This document shows, one piece after another, positions 27,262-36,923 of a stretch of 64,000 nucleotides of DNA. The stretch is from Phycisphaeraceae bacterium (GTDB lineage Bacteria > Planctomycetota > Phycisphaerae > Phycisphaerales > Phycisphaeraceae): the NCBI GenBank assembly GCA_002704825.1, contig PAIY01000093.1, forward strand, positions 21,656 through 85,655, read 5' to 3'. Every line of letters starts with the position of its first letter. Position 1 is the first letter of the stretch. Position numbers and translations under genes: made by a program. The notes under the pieces are model-generated. The model made no database searches and was not told where the DNA came from. It worked only from the letters and a program-made list of their open reading frames with translations.

Positions 27262-30200
27262 TCAGCGAAGACGATTGCCGATGTTGTACTGTTCGGGGTT
27301 GGCTTCCAGGCCGGGGAAGAGGAGGTTTTCTTCTTCGGATTGGATGATGATCGTGGGCTTGATGAGAATGAGCAGGGTGCGTTCGTCCTTGACCTTGGTG
27401 CGGTTGGTGAACAGACGGTTGACCAACGGAATCTTGGAGAGCACGGGGACGCCGGACTCGATTTCGATTTCACCAACCAGACGCTGACCACCGAGCATCA
27501 GGGTGCCCTGGTCGGGAACGCTGACCGTGGTTTCAAGCTGCGTCAGTTCAAGCTGCGGGGCTTCGATGGCACCAGTGGCAAAGGTCTGCTGCTCATCATT
27601 ATTGTTGTTGTTGTTATTATTGTCGTTATTGTTGTTATCCAGTTCAACGAGGAATTCGACACGACGAATTTCAGAGATCGTTGCCAGGCTGGGTTGGACG
27701 GTCATGGTGACATAGCGGCGGTCAGCACTGATGGTGCCTTCGACAGCGAGAACCACACCGGACTGCGTGAAGCTGAGGGTGGGGTTCATGCCGTTGGCAT
27801 CGGGAACCGGTTCCAGGTCGCTGATGAAGGCGATCTGACGGGCCACGGTGACATAGGCCTGCTGACCGTTGAAGAAGGTGATGCGTGGGGCGGTGAGGCT
27901 GATGGCACGACGTTGGTTTTGCGTCGCACGAATCATGACATTGACCGCCCAGTCGTCGACATAGGAGAAGCCGATGTCCAGGGCGCGACCGGTACTGGAA
28001 AAGCCGGTGCCTGCCACGAAGTCTTCCAGGGCACCGATGGCAGCACCTGCACTGCCGAAGCTGCCGGGGATACCGGTGGAGAAGGGACGAGCTGTGACCC
28101 CGAAAGAGTCCTGAGCGACCCGGGTATTGCTCCAACCCGTATCTGTGTCCGATCCATTGATCTGCAGGTCGACATCGACACCGATTTCTTCCAGGAAGTT
28201 CTGGTCAACGAGGAGGAAACGGGCTTCCACGGAGATCTGCATCGAACGGGTCTGACGCAGTTCATCAAGGAGCGTGGTGATTTCGTCGTGTGTGCCGGGG
28301 GTGGTGCGAACCAGGAGCAGGCCGTTGAGTTCACGGACGCTACTCACATCGCCGCCGAATTCAACCCAGTCACTCTGCGTACCGGTTTGGGTACGAATGA
28401 GTTCGAGGATTTCGGTGACACGTTGGAGGCGGGCATCTTCGTCATCATCGTCATCGTCATCGTTGTCTGAGTCACCGAAGAGGTCGACGTTGTTACGGCT
28501 GTTACCGCCGCCACCACCGCCGCTGCCGCTACCGCCGCCGCCACCGACACTGCTGCTGGAACTCAGTGCTGAGCCCAGGTCAAAGTCCGGAGCGCCGTCG
28601 AAGTTGGGCACCTGAACGAGGAGGTCGCGGATGTCATAGGAACGCAGGAAGGCGGTGCGACGTTTGAGGTCACGCAGTGTGGAGATTTCCACGATACCGT
28701 CTTTGACTGCATAGGACACGGGGTCCAGTTCGTTGTTGGCTGAGGCCTGCTGAAGAACCAGCGTCAAGGCCTGTGATGCGGGGACATTGCTGATCTTGAG
28801 TGTGATCGGCAGGTCAGGTTCCACACCGACGTTGGTCATCGCGGTCCAGTTGATCACGAAGTTGACGTTGGTGTTATCACGGATAAAGGCGATGGAGGTT
28901 TCGAGCTTGTTGGCTTCAAAGTCCACGTTGATTGATTCATTGAGACTCTGCTGAACACGACGGGTGATTTCCGAGGTGCCTGCATCATCACCTGCAGCGG
29001 TCTGACGACGACGGTAAGTCAGTTCCGGCCAGTCGGCGGGGAAGGTCATCAGTTCGTTGTAGGGGAGGGTGGATTCGAAGTTTTCTGTGCTGTTGATCTG
29101 CATGAGCTTGCCACGTTCGCGACGCAGGTCACGGACTTTGACGAACTGCAGGGTGTCTTCCATGGTTTCCTGAAGCAGGGCGACCGCAGGATTGGTCGGA
29201 TCCAGGAAACGGGCCTGCTTGAGCAGTTCGATGGCACGCTCGTATTTCTGTTCACGACGCAGATCCACCGCACGCTTCATCAGGTCCTGAACCTGCTTGT
29301 CGCGTTCGACCAAGGCGGTCTGACGGCGGTTGGAAGCATCTTCCTTACGCTGCATCTCAAGTTTATGCTTGATGCTGGCTTCGGCAAGTTCCTGTTCCTG
29401 GCTGATCTGAACACCCAGTGAGGTGGCACTTTCGCGAAGCTGGCTGTAACGCGAAGCCGAGAGGAAGTTCTGGCTGCGGTCGAGGGTGACCTTGGCCTGC
29501 TGAACGGCTTCAGAGGCAGCGGTGAAGTTGCCTTGCTGACGAAGCGTGTCAGCCTTGTTGTAAAGTTCCTTGAATTCGGCTTCGGTGGCAGAGGCACGCA
29601 GACGAATCTGCTGCATGTCATTGGTCAGCACGCTGCGGGGCATCAGGCGTTGATTGGCCTTGAGCTGAGCCGATGCCAAGCCTTCTTTGGCCTGGGCGCT
29701 GTCCGGATCGATCTTGAGAATCTTTTCGTAAGCTTCGACTGCAAGACGGTAGTTGCCTTCGCGTTCTGCCTGGCGGGCTTCGACCATCTTTTCCTGAGCG
29801 TAGAGTTGCTTGGCCTGCGCCAGCGCGTCGTTGGATGCGCCTTGAGCCAAGGGGTTGCGGGCGGTTGCCGGAACCTTGCCACTGCGGATTTGCTTGATCA
29901 GGTCAAGCTGCTTGGCAATACGTTCATTTTCAAACCAACCCAGATCAACTTTGGCGTTCTTGACTGAGAGAAGCAAGCGTTCTGCACCGTCAAGATCACC
30001 TTCATGGATGGCCTGTGTTGCCTGGGCGATCTTGGCCTGTGCTTCGGAGATTTCGGGGTGAGATTGGCGACGGAGTTCAGCCAGAGCGCTGGAGGCCTGC
30101 TGCTGCTGGGCACTACTTGCCTTGGGGTGCTTGAGGACGGCTTTGAAGAAGCCAGTCGCACGAACCGTCTGGCTCTTGGCGGCGGCGTCACGACCGGAGG

Positions 30201-30477
30201 CAAGCAGCACATCCGGGTCGGTCTTCACATCTGCCATGCGTTCGAGATCCTGGAGGACTTGCAGGTACTTGACCCGCTGCTTGGCGTCGAGTCGCAGCAC
30301 ATCGATGTTGATCTGTTGTGCAGCGTCATAATCGCCTTTTTCCACCAGTTGCATGAACTGATTGAAGAGTTTTTCGTCATCCGAGCCCTGTGCCAATGCA
30401 GTCACCGATAGACTGCATAACAGAACCATATGACATAGAAGGAACAAAACGGAGAATTGGCGTTTGACCAATGTCAT
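27262..30477 (-). CDS. TPR-containing secretin (GspD/PilQ-like), very long
   Basis: A 1071-residue outer-membrane channel subunit. Residues 1-29 are a signal peptide (VLFLLCHMVLLCSLSVTALA). Residues about 30-480 are helical with TPR-like repeats, including RLAVEAYEKILKIDPDSAQA. A short N-domain (about 530-600) precedes the secretin core, which ends with DQGTLMLGGQRLVGEIEIESGVPVLSKIP, the conserved C-terminal secretin block split here over its length. Low-complexity inserts are striking: a Gly/Ser tract, an Asp run (about seven) and an Asn run (about twelve of fourteen). The ATG at 30477 gives the best signal peptide, although GGAGG is unusually close (1 base); ATGs at 30510 and 30573 are alternatives. 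It probably serves a type II secretion or pilus-like system using the window's prepilin-like proteins. Confidence 0.88.
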   Translation of the reverse strand: MTLVKRQFSVLFLLCHMVLLCSLSVTALAQGSDDEKLFNQFMQLVEKGDYDAAQQINIDVLRLDAKQRVKYLQVLQDLERMADVKTDPDVLLASGRDAAAKSQTVRATGFFKAVLKHPKASSAQQQQASSALAELRRQSHPEISEAQAKIAQATQAIHEGDLDGAERLLLSVKNAKVDLGWFENERIAKQLDLIKQIRSGKVPATARNPLAQGASNDALAQAKQLYAQEKMVEARQAEREGNYRLAVEAYEKILKIDPDSAQAKEGLASAQLKANQRLMPRSVLTNDMQQIRLRASATEAEFKELYNKADTLRQQGNFTAASEAVQQAKVTLDRSQNFLSASRYSQLRESATSLGVQISQEQELAEASIKHKLEMQRKEDASNRRQTALVERDKQVQDLMKRAVDLRREQKYERAIELLKQARFLDPTNPAVALLQETMEDTLQFVKVRDLRRERGKLMQINSTENFESTLPYNELMTFPADWPELTYRRRQTAAGDDAGTSEITRRVQQSLNESINVDFEANKLETSIAFIRDNTNVNFVINWTAMTNVGVEPDLPITLKISNVPASQALTLVLQQASANNELDPVSYAVKDGIVEISTLRDLKRRTAFLRSYDIRDLLVQVPNFDGAPDFDLGSALSSSSSVGGGGGSGSGGGGGGNSRNNVDLFGDSDNDDDDDDDEDARLQRVTEILELIRTQTGTQSDWVEFGGDVSSVRELNGLLLVRTTPGTHDEITTLLDELRQTRSMQISVEARFLLVDQNFLEEIGVDVDLQINGSDTDTGWSNTRVAQDSFGVTARPFSTGIPGSFGSAGAAIGALEDFVAGTGFSSTGRALDIGFSYVDDWAVNVMIRATQNQRRAISLTAPRITFFNGQQAYVTVARQIAFISDLEPVPDANGMNPTLSFTQSGVVLAVEGTISADRRYVTMTVQPSLATISEIRRVEFLVELDNNNNDNNNNNNNNDEQQTFATGAIEAPQLELTQLETTVSVPDQGTLMLGGQRLVGEIEIESGVPVLSKIPLVNRLFTNRTKVKDERTLLILIKPTIIIQSEEENLLFPGLEANPEQYNIGNRLR

Positions 30478-30699
30478 GCCTCCCTGCGTCAGAATAGCCG
30501 ACGGAGTCATGTGAATCGGCAGACGATTCACACGCGTGTGTGTGGGTGTGGTTACCAACGTCGCGACCGGCATTAATACCGGACCATGTAACCCGATGCA
30601 GCAGTCTAAACCCTTGTCACATCCTATGCAAGTGCAATTTGGTGGATATGGGGTATGACTGAACGACTTTCAGCAAATATAAAGGCTCCAACTATCTTT

Positions 30700-31452
30700 T
30701 TAGCTGGTTTTTGCAGCACTGACCATCAGTGATTTCATTTCGCAAACCGCGCTTTTCAAGCCGGTGAAAATCGCCCGACTGACTATCGCGTGGCCGATGT
30801 GCAACTCGCAAATGCCGTTGATCGCAGCAATCGGGTGCACATTCACATAGTTTAACGCATGACCGGCATTAAAACGCATCCCCAGTTGAACAATGCGTTT
30901 ACCGCCATCAATCACCTTGTCCAACTCCGCCTGAACCGCTGGGGCGGAAATCTGCGAACCACTGTCGTAGTACGCATGGGCGTAAGGACCGGTGTGAATT
31001 TCACAGGTATCAAACCCAACCTCGGCAGCGGCTTCGATCTGAGCAACATCCGCATCAATAAAAGCGCTGACCTGCATGCCCGAATCATGAAGTTGGGCGA
31101 CAACATCTTTAAGACGATTTTTTTGTCCAAGCACATCCAATCCGCCTTCGGTGGTGATTTCAGTGCGACCTTCAGGCACCAGCATCGAAAGGGTGGGCTT
31201 GATCCGACAGGCGATCTTCACCATCTCGTCCGTCGCAGCCATCTCCAGATTGAGCTTGACGTGACACATCTGCTTCACACGTTCGACATCGTGATCCTGA
31301 ATATGACGACGGTCTTCACGCAAGTGCATCGTGATGCCATCGGCGCCACCAAGCTGAGCTTCGGCAGCTGCCCAGACCGGGTCCGGTTCATACGTCCGAC
31401 GGGCCTGGCGAACAGTCGCCACATGATCGATATTGACACCAAGTTGAATCAT
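30700..31452 (-). CDS. pdxJ: Pyridoxine 5'-phosphate synthase
   Basis: A 250-residue TIM barrel, normal length. The N-terminus MIQLGVNIDHVATVRQARRT and LREDRRHIQDHDV carry the conserved Asp/His and Arg/His sites; IHTGPYAH and MRFNAGHALNY complete the phosphate-binding residues. It condenses 3-amino-1-hydroxyacetone phosphate with deoxyxylulose phosphate to make vitamin B6, drawing on the same precursor (DXP) used by dxr at 56.5 kb. Confidence 0.97.
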   Translation of the reverse strand: MIQLGVNIDHVATVRQARRTYEPDPVWAAAEAQLGGADGITMHLREDRRHIQDHDVERVKQMCHVKLNLEMAATDEMVKIACRIKPTLSMLVPEGRTEITTEGGLDVLGQKNRLKDVVAQLHDSGMQVSAFIDADVAQIEAAAEVGFDTCEIHTGPYAHAYYDSGSQISAPAVQAELDKVIDGGKRIVQLGMRFNAGHALNYVNVHPIAAINGICELHIGHAIVSRAIFTGLKSAVCEMKSLMVSAAKTS

Positions 31453-31703
31453 CGGAGTAAGGTAACACAGAACGGCAATCCGTAACAGGGGGCTCAGACA
31501 TTTTCGTCGTGTATCCGATCCTGATTTTGACGCCTTTTTACTCCCAATGCGCTTGTTGTACCTTTTATTGGTGTTTTTTTACCCTGATGCACCCGTCATC
31601 ATGACAAATCAACTGACATCCAGTTACCCCGTCAATTGCCTTGGCCAAATGCTCGCGTTTTCGATCCTTGACAACTTGCCCGGTCAAACTACATTCAATC
31701 CCC

Positions 31704-32756
31704 ATGCAAAATCTCCCACTCCAAAACGGTCCTATTCAATTTGCCGGTCACATCAGTCTCGAAAGATCGGATGACGGGATTCGTCCCTGGCGTCTACGAT
31801 TTGATGACCTGCCGTTGTATCACCATGAGGGGCTGATCGGTCGTGCCTCATCACCATCCGGTGTTCGCATGAATCTCATCAGTGACACCAGCACGCTGAC
31901 CGTCACCGCGACACACAAACCTTACACCGACGAACAAAACATGGACGCGTGGTTCCGCATGGACCTCACCGTGGATGGCAAGTTCCACCAACGCGTCAAA
32001 CTCCCCAACGAGATTGGCAAAGTTGGTGAATTCAAATTCATCGACATCCCCGAAGGCGAACACCGTCTGGAGATTTGGCTTGACCAGTTCCACCCGACAC
32101 TGGTGCAGAACGTGGCCATCGATGATAACGCCGCCGCCAAACCGTTTAATGACACCCGCACCAAGTGGCTGACCTATGGCAGTTCCATCACCCATGGTCG
32201 TCAGGCACACGGCCCCTCGGAAGTCTGGCCCGCATTGGTTGCTGCACAGTGTGACCTGAACGTCACCTCACTGGGCTTTGGCGGCCAATGTCACCTTGAC
32301 CCCATGGTGCTCAACGATATCCGCGGCAGTTCAGCAGACATCATCAGTTGCTGCGTTGGCATCAACATCCAGGGCAGTTGCAGCTACAACGAACGCTCCT
32401 TCATCCCCAATGTCATCGGCATGATCAAGACCATCCGAGAAGGGCACCCCGTTACGCCTCTGATGATCATCTCGCCCATCAGTTCCCCACCCCGCGAAGA
32501 CATCCCCAATGGCGTGGGCATGTCACTGAGCGATTACCGCAACCAGGTCAAGCTCGCTGTCCAAACCGTGCAGAAGCACGACAACGACCAACACCTGTTC
32601 TACTTCGACGGCCTGGAACTCTTCGGCCCGGATATGGTCGACCACATGCCCGACCAACTCCACCCCGACGGAGATGGCATTCACCTGCTGGGCAATAGCG
32701 TCGCAGAGAAAATCATGCCGGTCTTACTCGGCGATCTGAAAAACCGCGACCAATAA
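31704..32756 (+). CDS. SGNH/GDSL-like hydrolase with N-terminal jelly-roll domain
   Basis: A 350-residue protein. Residues about 10-150 form a beta-sandwich-like N-domain (PWRLRFDDLP, KVGEFKFIDIPEGEH), and 155-345 an SGNH hydrolase with TYGSSITHG (block I, GSS instead of GDS), GFGGQCHLD (block II-like), CCVGINIQGS (block III) and DQLHPDGDGIHL (the Asp-x-x-His). This is the layout of the SGNH-esterase/GxDLY carbohydrate esterase type. ATG at 31704 chosen; upstream codons look non-coding. Probably deacetylates or de-esterifies a polysaccharide. Confidence 0.85.
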   Translation: MQNLPLQNGPIQFAGHISLERSDDGIRPWRLRFDDLPLYHHEGLIGRASSPSGVRMNLISDTSTLTVTATHKPYTDEQNMDAWFRMDLTVDGKFHQRVKLPNEIGKVGEFKFIDIPEGEHRLEIWLDQFHPTLVQNVAIDDNAAAKPFNDTRTKWLTYGSSITHGRQAHGPSEVWPALVAAQCDLNVTSLGFGGQCHLDPMVLNDIRGSSADIISCCVGINIQGSCSYNERSFIPNVIGMIKTIREGHPVTPLMIISPISSPPREDIPNGVGMSLSDYRNQVKLAVQTVQKHDNDQHLFYFDGLELFGPDMVDHMPDQLHPDGDGIHLLGNSVAEKIMPVLLGDLKNRDQ

Positions 32757-32800
32757 ACCGCTTGCGGTTTAGCGCGAATCTATATTGAAGTTTGTGAAAA

Positions 32801-32913
32801 TGGCCGGGGTTGGATTCGAACCAACACTATGCCGCATTCGCGACATTTGAGGTGTAAACCACCCCAAAACGAGTTTCAAACTCGCCGGTATTCCCAGTTA
32901 TACCTACCCGGCC
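32801..32913 (-). tRNA. tRNA-Ser(UGA)-like with oversized, two-hairpin variable region
   Basis: On the minus strand the 113-nt molecule has a 7-bp acceptor stem GGCCGGG/CCCGGCC with discriminator A, a 5-bp D stem GGTAT/ATACC, an anticodon arm GCGAG-TTTGAAA-CTCGT (anticodon UGA, Ser), and a T arm GTTGG-TTCGAAT-CCAAC. CCA is not encoded. Between anticodon and T stems lie 43 nt, about twice the usual length of a serine variable region. They fold as a 9-bp hairpin (TTTGGGGTG/CACCTCAAA, loop GTTTA) and a second 6-7-bp hairpin (TGTCGC/GCGGCA, loop GAAT). It lies between an SGNH hydrolase and glcF. Confidence 0.85.
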
Positions 32914-32953
32914 GAATAGTTGATGCTAATCAGAAGCGTCGTAAATGTCACGT

Positions 32954-34330
32954 TCACCCCAGATAAGCCTGATGTAAAATCTCCACCGGATGTTCGGTCG
33001 TCAAACTCACACCCAACCGTTTGGCTTCGGATGAAATCTGCATGGCGCAGCCCACGTTGCTCATGACCACGATCGAGGCACCGCTTTCCTGGATGTGACG
33101 GATTTTGCGTTCGGCTAAATCCATGGCCATCTCCGGCTGAGTCAGGTTATATGTCCCGGCAGCACCGCAGCAAAAATCGGCTTCCTCAAGGGGAACAATC
33201 TTCAAACCCATCACCCGTTTGAGCAAACGCAACGGTGGATCGCCAGCACGTTGAGCGTGAAGCAAGTGACAGGCATGGTGATACGTGATCGTCTTGGCAA
33301 CGCGATTCGACGGTGTCGGCGGATCAAGCTCATCAATCAATTCGCAGACATCACGCACACGACTCACAAAATCCACAGCTTGATCGGCATACTGCGCATC
33401 ATCACGAAGCAGGTGATCAAACTCACGCAAGCCTGCACCACAACCTGCAATGTTATTCACAATGAAGTCCGGCTTGTCTTTGACGTTCAGATACGCCTTG
33501 ATGTTCTGACGGGCAAAGTCGCGGGCGCCTTTGTCTTCACCGGCATGATGATGAATCGCACCACAGCAGGTTGCTTTACGCGGGACGATGATTTCACAGC
33601 CTAAGTGTTGGAGGACTTCAATGGTTTTGCGGTTCACGTCCTGATACATCACACTGCCGACACAGCCGGGGAACATGGCAACGCGGGCGCGCGGCTTGCC
33701 AGCCACGGTGTTGTCCGTTGGCGGGTAGTAGGCTTGCAGACCGCGTTCCCAAAGCGGCCCGTCATCCGGGAGCATCTGCTGCATCTTCTGGAATTGATTG
33801 GGCAGTGCCTTGGTCAAGCCGGACTTGAGAACGAGTTTGTACAGGCCGATTTTCTGCATGATCCGCACGGGTAAAAGCAACAGCTTCAAACGCAGCGGCT
33901 TGGTAAACCCATACAGGAAAATCGACTGCACCAGTTTGTCGGTGAACTTGAATTTGCGCTTGGGTTTGAGTTTGGCGCGGGTGTCTTCAAGCAACTCGTG
34001 ATACACCACGCCCGATGGGCAGATCGTTTCACAGGCCTGACAATCCAGACACAGATCAAGGTGTTTAAGCACATTGTCTGTCGGTTCAACGACACCGTCG
34101 GCCAAACCCTTCATCATGTAAATCCGGCCACGCGGTGAGTCGGACTCCAGGCCGTTTTGCGTGTACGTCGGGCAGACGGGTAAACACAAACCACAGTGCA
34201 CGCAGGACAGCGCGCGATCGTAAGCATGATCATCCAGATTCAGGATATCCAGGCCAACGGGTTTGCTGGTTGCCTGATTTCCCAGGCCGGAGACGACTTT
34301 GCAGGATGTCGGATTGGAGGTCTGCGTCAT
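32954..34330 (-). CDS. glcF: Glycolate oxidase iron-sulfur subunit
   Basis: A 458-residue protein. Two 4Fe-4S motifs, CVHCGLCLPVCPTY near residue 41 and CLDCQACETICPSG near 94, are followed by two CCG domains (CCGAIHHHAG and CCGAAGTYNL). GlcF passes electrons from GlcDE toward the quinone pool. Start overlaps the glcE stop by 4 bases, so translation is coupled. The DxxC/CCG composition also resembles LutA/LutB; the glcDEF order decides the name. Confidence 0.92.
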   Translation of the reverse strand: MTQTSNPTSCKVVSGLGNQATSKPVGLDILNLDDHAYDRALSCVHCGLCLPVCPTYTQNGLESDSPRGRIYMMKGLADGVVEPTDNVLKHLDLCLDCQACETICPSGVVYHELLEDTRAKLKPKRKFKFTDKLVQSIFLYGFTKPLRLKLLLLPVRIMQKIGLYKLVLKSGLTKALPNQFQKMQQMLPDDGPLWERGLQAYYPPTDNTVAGKPRARVAMFPGCVGSVMYQDVNRKTIEVLQHLGCEIIVPRKATCCGAIHHHAGEDKGARDFARQNIKAYLNVKDKPDFIVNNIAGCGAGLREFDHLLRDDAQYADQAVDFVSRVRDVCELIDELDPPTPSNRVAKTITYHHACHLLHAQRAGDPPLRLLKRVMGLKIVPLEEADFCCGAAGTYNLTQPEMAMDLAERKIRHIQESGASIVVMSNVGCAMQISSEAKRLGVSLTTEHPVEILHQAYLG

Positions 34331-35484
34331 GCCGATGCCCCCGTTTCGATAAAGCGTCCCGGGTTAAATAAATTCAGGGGGTCCATGGTCTTTTTGATGC
34401 GACTGAGAAAAGTCCAGTCAGGTTGCTCGGGTGCAAAGGGGGTGACGCAGGAAGTCCGGCCGTCATCATAAACCGGTGGGATGATCCACTGACGCATCCC
34501 GCCGATGGCCTGCAAGGTGTCCTGTAATTTCAGATCCATTTCAGAAGTCAGCGCACCGGCAGCAAGCAGGCAGCCATGCGCGGGGTAGCCACCGATCTGT
34601 GTGACGCCCATGTCAGCAAGCGTGTTGGCAAGCATGGGAATCTCACGCGGGGGGCAGATGGCTTTGACGAGTGTTTTGGTTTTGCGTTGCCAGCTTCGAC
34701 CTTGATTGCCGAACTTCAAATGCTCGGGCACGGTGACGCGACGCTCGTCGGTTAACTCGATGTCATCAATGTCAGCAATCGAATCTTTCAGAGCGTTCAC
34801 CTGCACGTCATTGGCTTTGGTGTTGCCCAGGTAACCAAGCTCAACATGCCAGGCATCACCGAGGCGACGCAGGTAAATGGAACTTGGATAGGCAGGGGAT
34901 AACATCCAGTCGGTGATCTGCTGAGGCAGGAGGTCCAGCGACTTGAATTCCAGATCAATGCGGGCGACTTCGGCGGGCAAAGCATATGTCCGCAGCGTTG
35001 CCTGATGGACAATGCCAAGTTCACCCATCGAGCCGATCATCAAGCGCGTGACATCCAGGCCTGCAACGTTCTTGACGGTGCGCCCGCCAACGTGAATGTC
35101 GTTGGCATGGTTGTCCAGGTAGTGCAGCCCCAGCAGTTGATCACGCATTGAGCCATAGCGAAGGCGCAGTGAGCCGTAGACATTGTGATTGATCACTTCG
35201 CCGAGTGTCAGATCGTCATCACAGTTAATGGGGATGAACTGACCTTGCTCAAAGAGTTGGGCGTTGAGTTGACCGATGGTGATGCCTGCATGGGCGCGGA
35301 CGGTGAAGTCGTTGACGTAGTGTTCGACGATGTCGCCAGCGAGGGTGTAGGGGGTGTGCTTCTCAGGGGGCAGGTGTCCGAGTTTGGCATGATAAATGCC
35401 GTAGTCCACCAGCGGTGTCTGGGTGTTGCGTGCTTCGTTGACTGTGTCGGTGAGTTGTTCTAGTGAAGAAAGAGTTAATGTCAC
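34327..35484 (-). CDS. glcE: Glycolate oxidase FAD-binding subunit
   Basis: A 385-residue protein with a PCMH-type FAD domain in the N-terminal half (HVGGRTVKNVAGLDVTRLMIGSMGELGIV), typical for GlcE. The FAD-contacting glycines are present and the C-terminal cap is short. It forms the oxidoreductase with GlcD and GlcF. Overlaps glcD and glcF by 4 bases on each side. Confidence 0.9.
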   Translation of the reverse strand: MTLTLSSLEQLTDTVNEARNTQTPLVDYGIYHAKLGHLPPEKHTPYTLAGDIVEHYVNDFTVRAHAGITIGQLNAQLFEQGQFIPINCDDDLTLGEVINHNVYGSLRLRYGSMRDQLLGLHYLDNHANDIHVGGRTVKNVAGLDVTRLMIGSMGELGIVHQATLRTYALPAEVARIDLEFKSLDLLPQQITDWMLSPAYPSSIYLRRLGDAWHVELGYLGNTKANDVQVNALKDSIADIDDIELTDERRVTVPEHLKFGNQGRSWQRKTKTLVKAICPPREIPMLANTLADMGVTQIGGYPAHGCLLAAGALTSEMDLKLQDTLQAIGGMRQWIIPPVYDDGRTSCVTPFAPEQPDWTFLSRIKKTMDPLNLFNPGRFIETGASA

Positions 35485-36923
35485 ATCGCACCTCCGGGCA
35501 CATTGGCCAGTGGGGATTGATGCAACTCGATGACCATCTTGTCACTGGGGATAAGCTTGGCGTCGTTGAATTGTTGTTTGGGGTCGAAGGCTTTTTTCAG
35601 ATCAAGGAACATTTTCAAAGTCGGTTTGTCGAACATGGCATGCATGAGTGCGAGTTTTTCCACGCCCACGCCGTGTTCACCGGTGATCGTACCACCGACG
35701 GAAACGCAGTATTCGAGGATTTTCTCACTGGCTTGCATGACACGCTGGACTTCTTCGGGTTTGTCTTCGTTAAACAGCAGGATGGGATGGATGTTGCCAT
35801 CACCAGCATGAAAGACGTTGTTGATTTGCAGGCCGTATTCCTTGCCGATCTGGGTGACCCTGGCAACGACTTCGGGGAGCATTGACCGGGGCACGCAGGC
35901 ATCCATCGTGCAGTAACTGCGACTGATCCGACCGATGGCACCAAACGTCTTCTTGCGTGCAGACCACAACTCTGCCCGACGTGCAGCGTCTTTACAAAAC
36001 TGAATGTCAAAGGCATGGTTGGCTTTGGCGATGTCGATGATGATTTTCATTTCGTCATCCAGAATCTCATCCACGCCATCGACTTCAATGAGCAGCAGGG
36101 CACCGGCGGTCGTGTCAAAGCCGAAGTGAAACGCGTTTTCGACCACCTGAATCATCGTGCCATCCATCATCTCCATACTGGTGGGGAGGATGCCCGAGGC
36201 GATGACGTCGGCGACGGTTTGGCAGGCATCAAAGTTGGATTTGAACACCGCGTAAATCGTGCGAAACGCCTTGGGATCGGGAACCAGGCGACACCACACG
36301 CGGGTGACAATGCCCAGGATACCTTCACTGCCACAGATCACCCCCGGTAAGTCAGGGCCGATGCCGTCGTAGCATTGGTTGGCACGGGTGAGCAGAATCT
36401 CGCCATCGGGTAAGACCACTTCCAAACCTAAAATGTGATTCGTGGTTACGCCATGTTTGAGCGTGTTGATCCCGCCGGCATTGGTGCAGACATTGCCGCC
36501 GATGGTTGCAGCGCGTTGGCTGGATGGGTCAGGCGAAAAGCGCAGTCCGGTGCAGGCGATGGCGTCAGTCAACGAGGTGTTGCGACAACCCGATTGCACC
36601 ACGGCCACGCGGTTCTCCAGGTCGACTTTGTGAATCGCCGTCATCCGACTGGTGCAAATGATCACGCCTTGGTCGTAGACCACGCTGCCGCCCGCCAGGC
36701 CGGTCCCACTGCCACGCGGGACGATGGCAAGGTCATGCATGTTGAGTGCCTTGACCACCGCGCTGACCTGCTCGGTGTTTTCAGGGAACACCACCGCCAG
36801 CGGCATGCCCTTGGCAATGGGAAAGCCGTCACATTCATAAACACGCAACTCGTTGGGGTCGATGACAATGTTCTTCTCACCCACCACGCGCGTCAGTTCT
36901 TCAATGACTGGATGCATCTGCAT
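35481..36923 (-). CDS. glcD: Glycolate oxidase subunit (FAD-linked)
   Basis: A 480-residue VAO-family flavoprotein, normal length. The PCMH FAD site includes VPRGSGTGLAGGSV and GLRFSPDPSSQRAATIGGNVCTNAGG; the C-terminal domain has HAGDGNIHP and GTITGEHGVGVEK with metal/substrate residues. It oxidises glycolate (possibly lactate) to glyoxylate. First gene of glcDEF. Confidence 0.95.
   Translation of the reverse strand: MQMHPVIEELTRVVGEKNIVIDPNELRVYECDGFPIAKGMPLAVVFPENTEQVSAVVKALNMHDLAIVPRGSGTGLAGGSVVYDQGVIICTSRMTAIHKVDLENRVAVVQSGCRNTSLTDAIACTGLRFSPDPSSQRAATIGGNVCTNAGGINTLKHGVTTNHILGLEVVLPDGEILLTRANQCYDGIGPDLPGVICGSEGILGIVTRVWCRLVPDPKAFRTIYAVFKSNFDACQTVADVIASGILPTSMEMMDGTMIQVVENAFHFGFDTTAGALLLIEVDGVDEILDDEMKIIIDIAKANHAFDIQFCKDAARRAELWSARKKTFGAIGRISRSYCTMDACVPRSMLPEVVARVTQIGKEYGLQINNVFHAGDGNIHPILLFNEDKPEEVQRVMQASEKILEYCVSVGGTITGEHGVGVEKLALMHAMFDKPTLKMFLDLKKAFDPKQQFNDAKLIPSDKMVIELHQSPLANVPGGAM

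Noticed and set aside
27595..27645. Trinucleotide-like repeat that resembled a microsatellite or CRISPR-like run
   Set aside because: It is in frame with the secretin and encodes Asn; there are no spaced repeats.
27241..28470. 409-codon open frame on the plus strand inside the secretin gene
   Set aside because: It is antisense to a clear secretin with family motifs; composition reflects the complement of that gene.
34327..36923. Considered D-lactate dehydrogenase (Dld-like) instead of GlcDE
   Set aside because: The D-E-F gene order with overlapping starts matches glycolate oxidase better.
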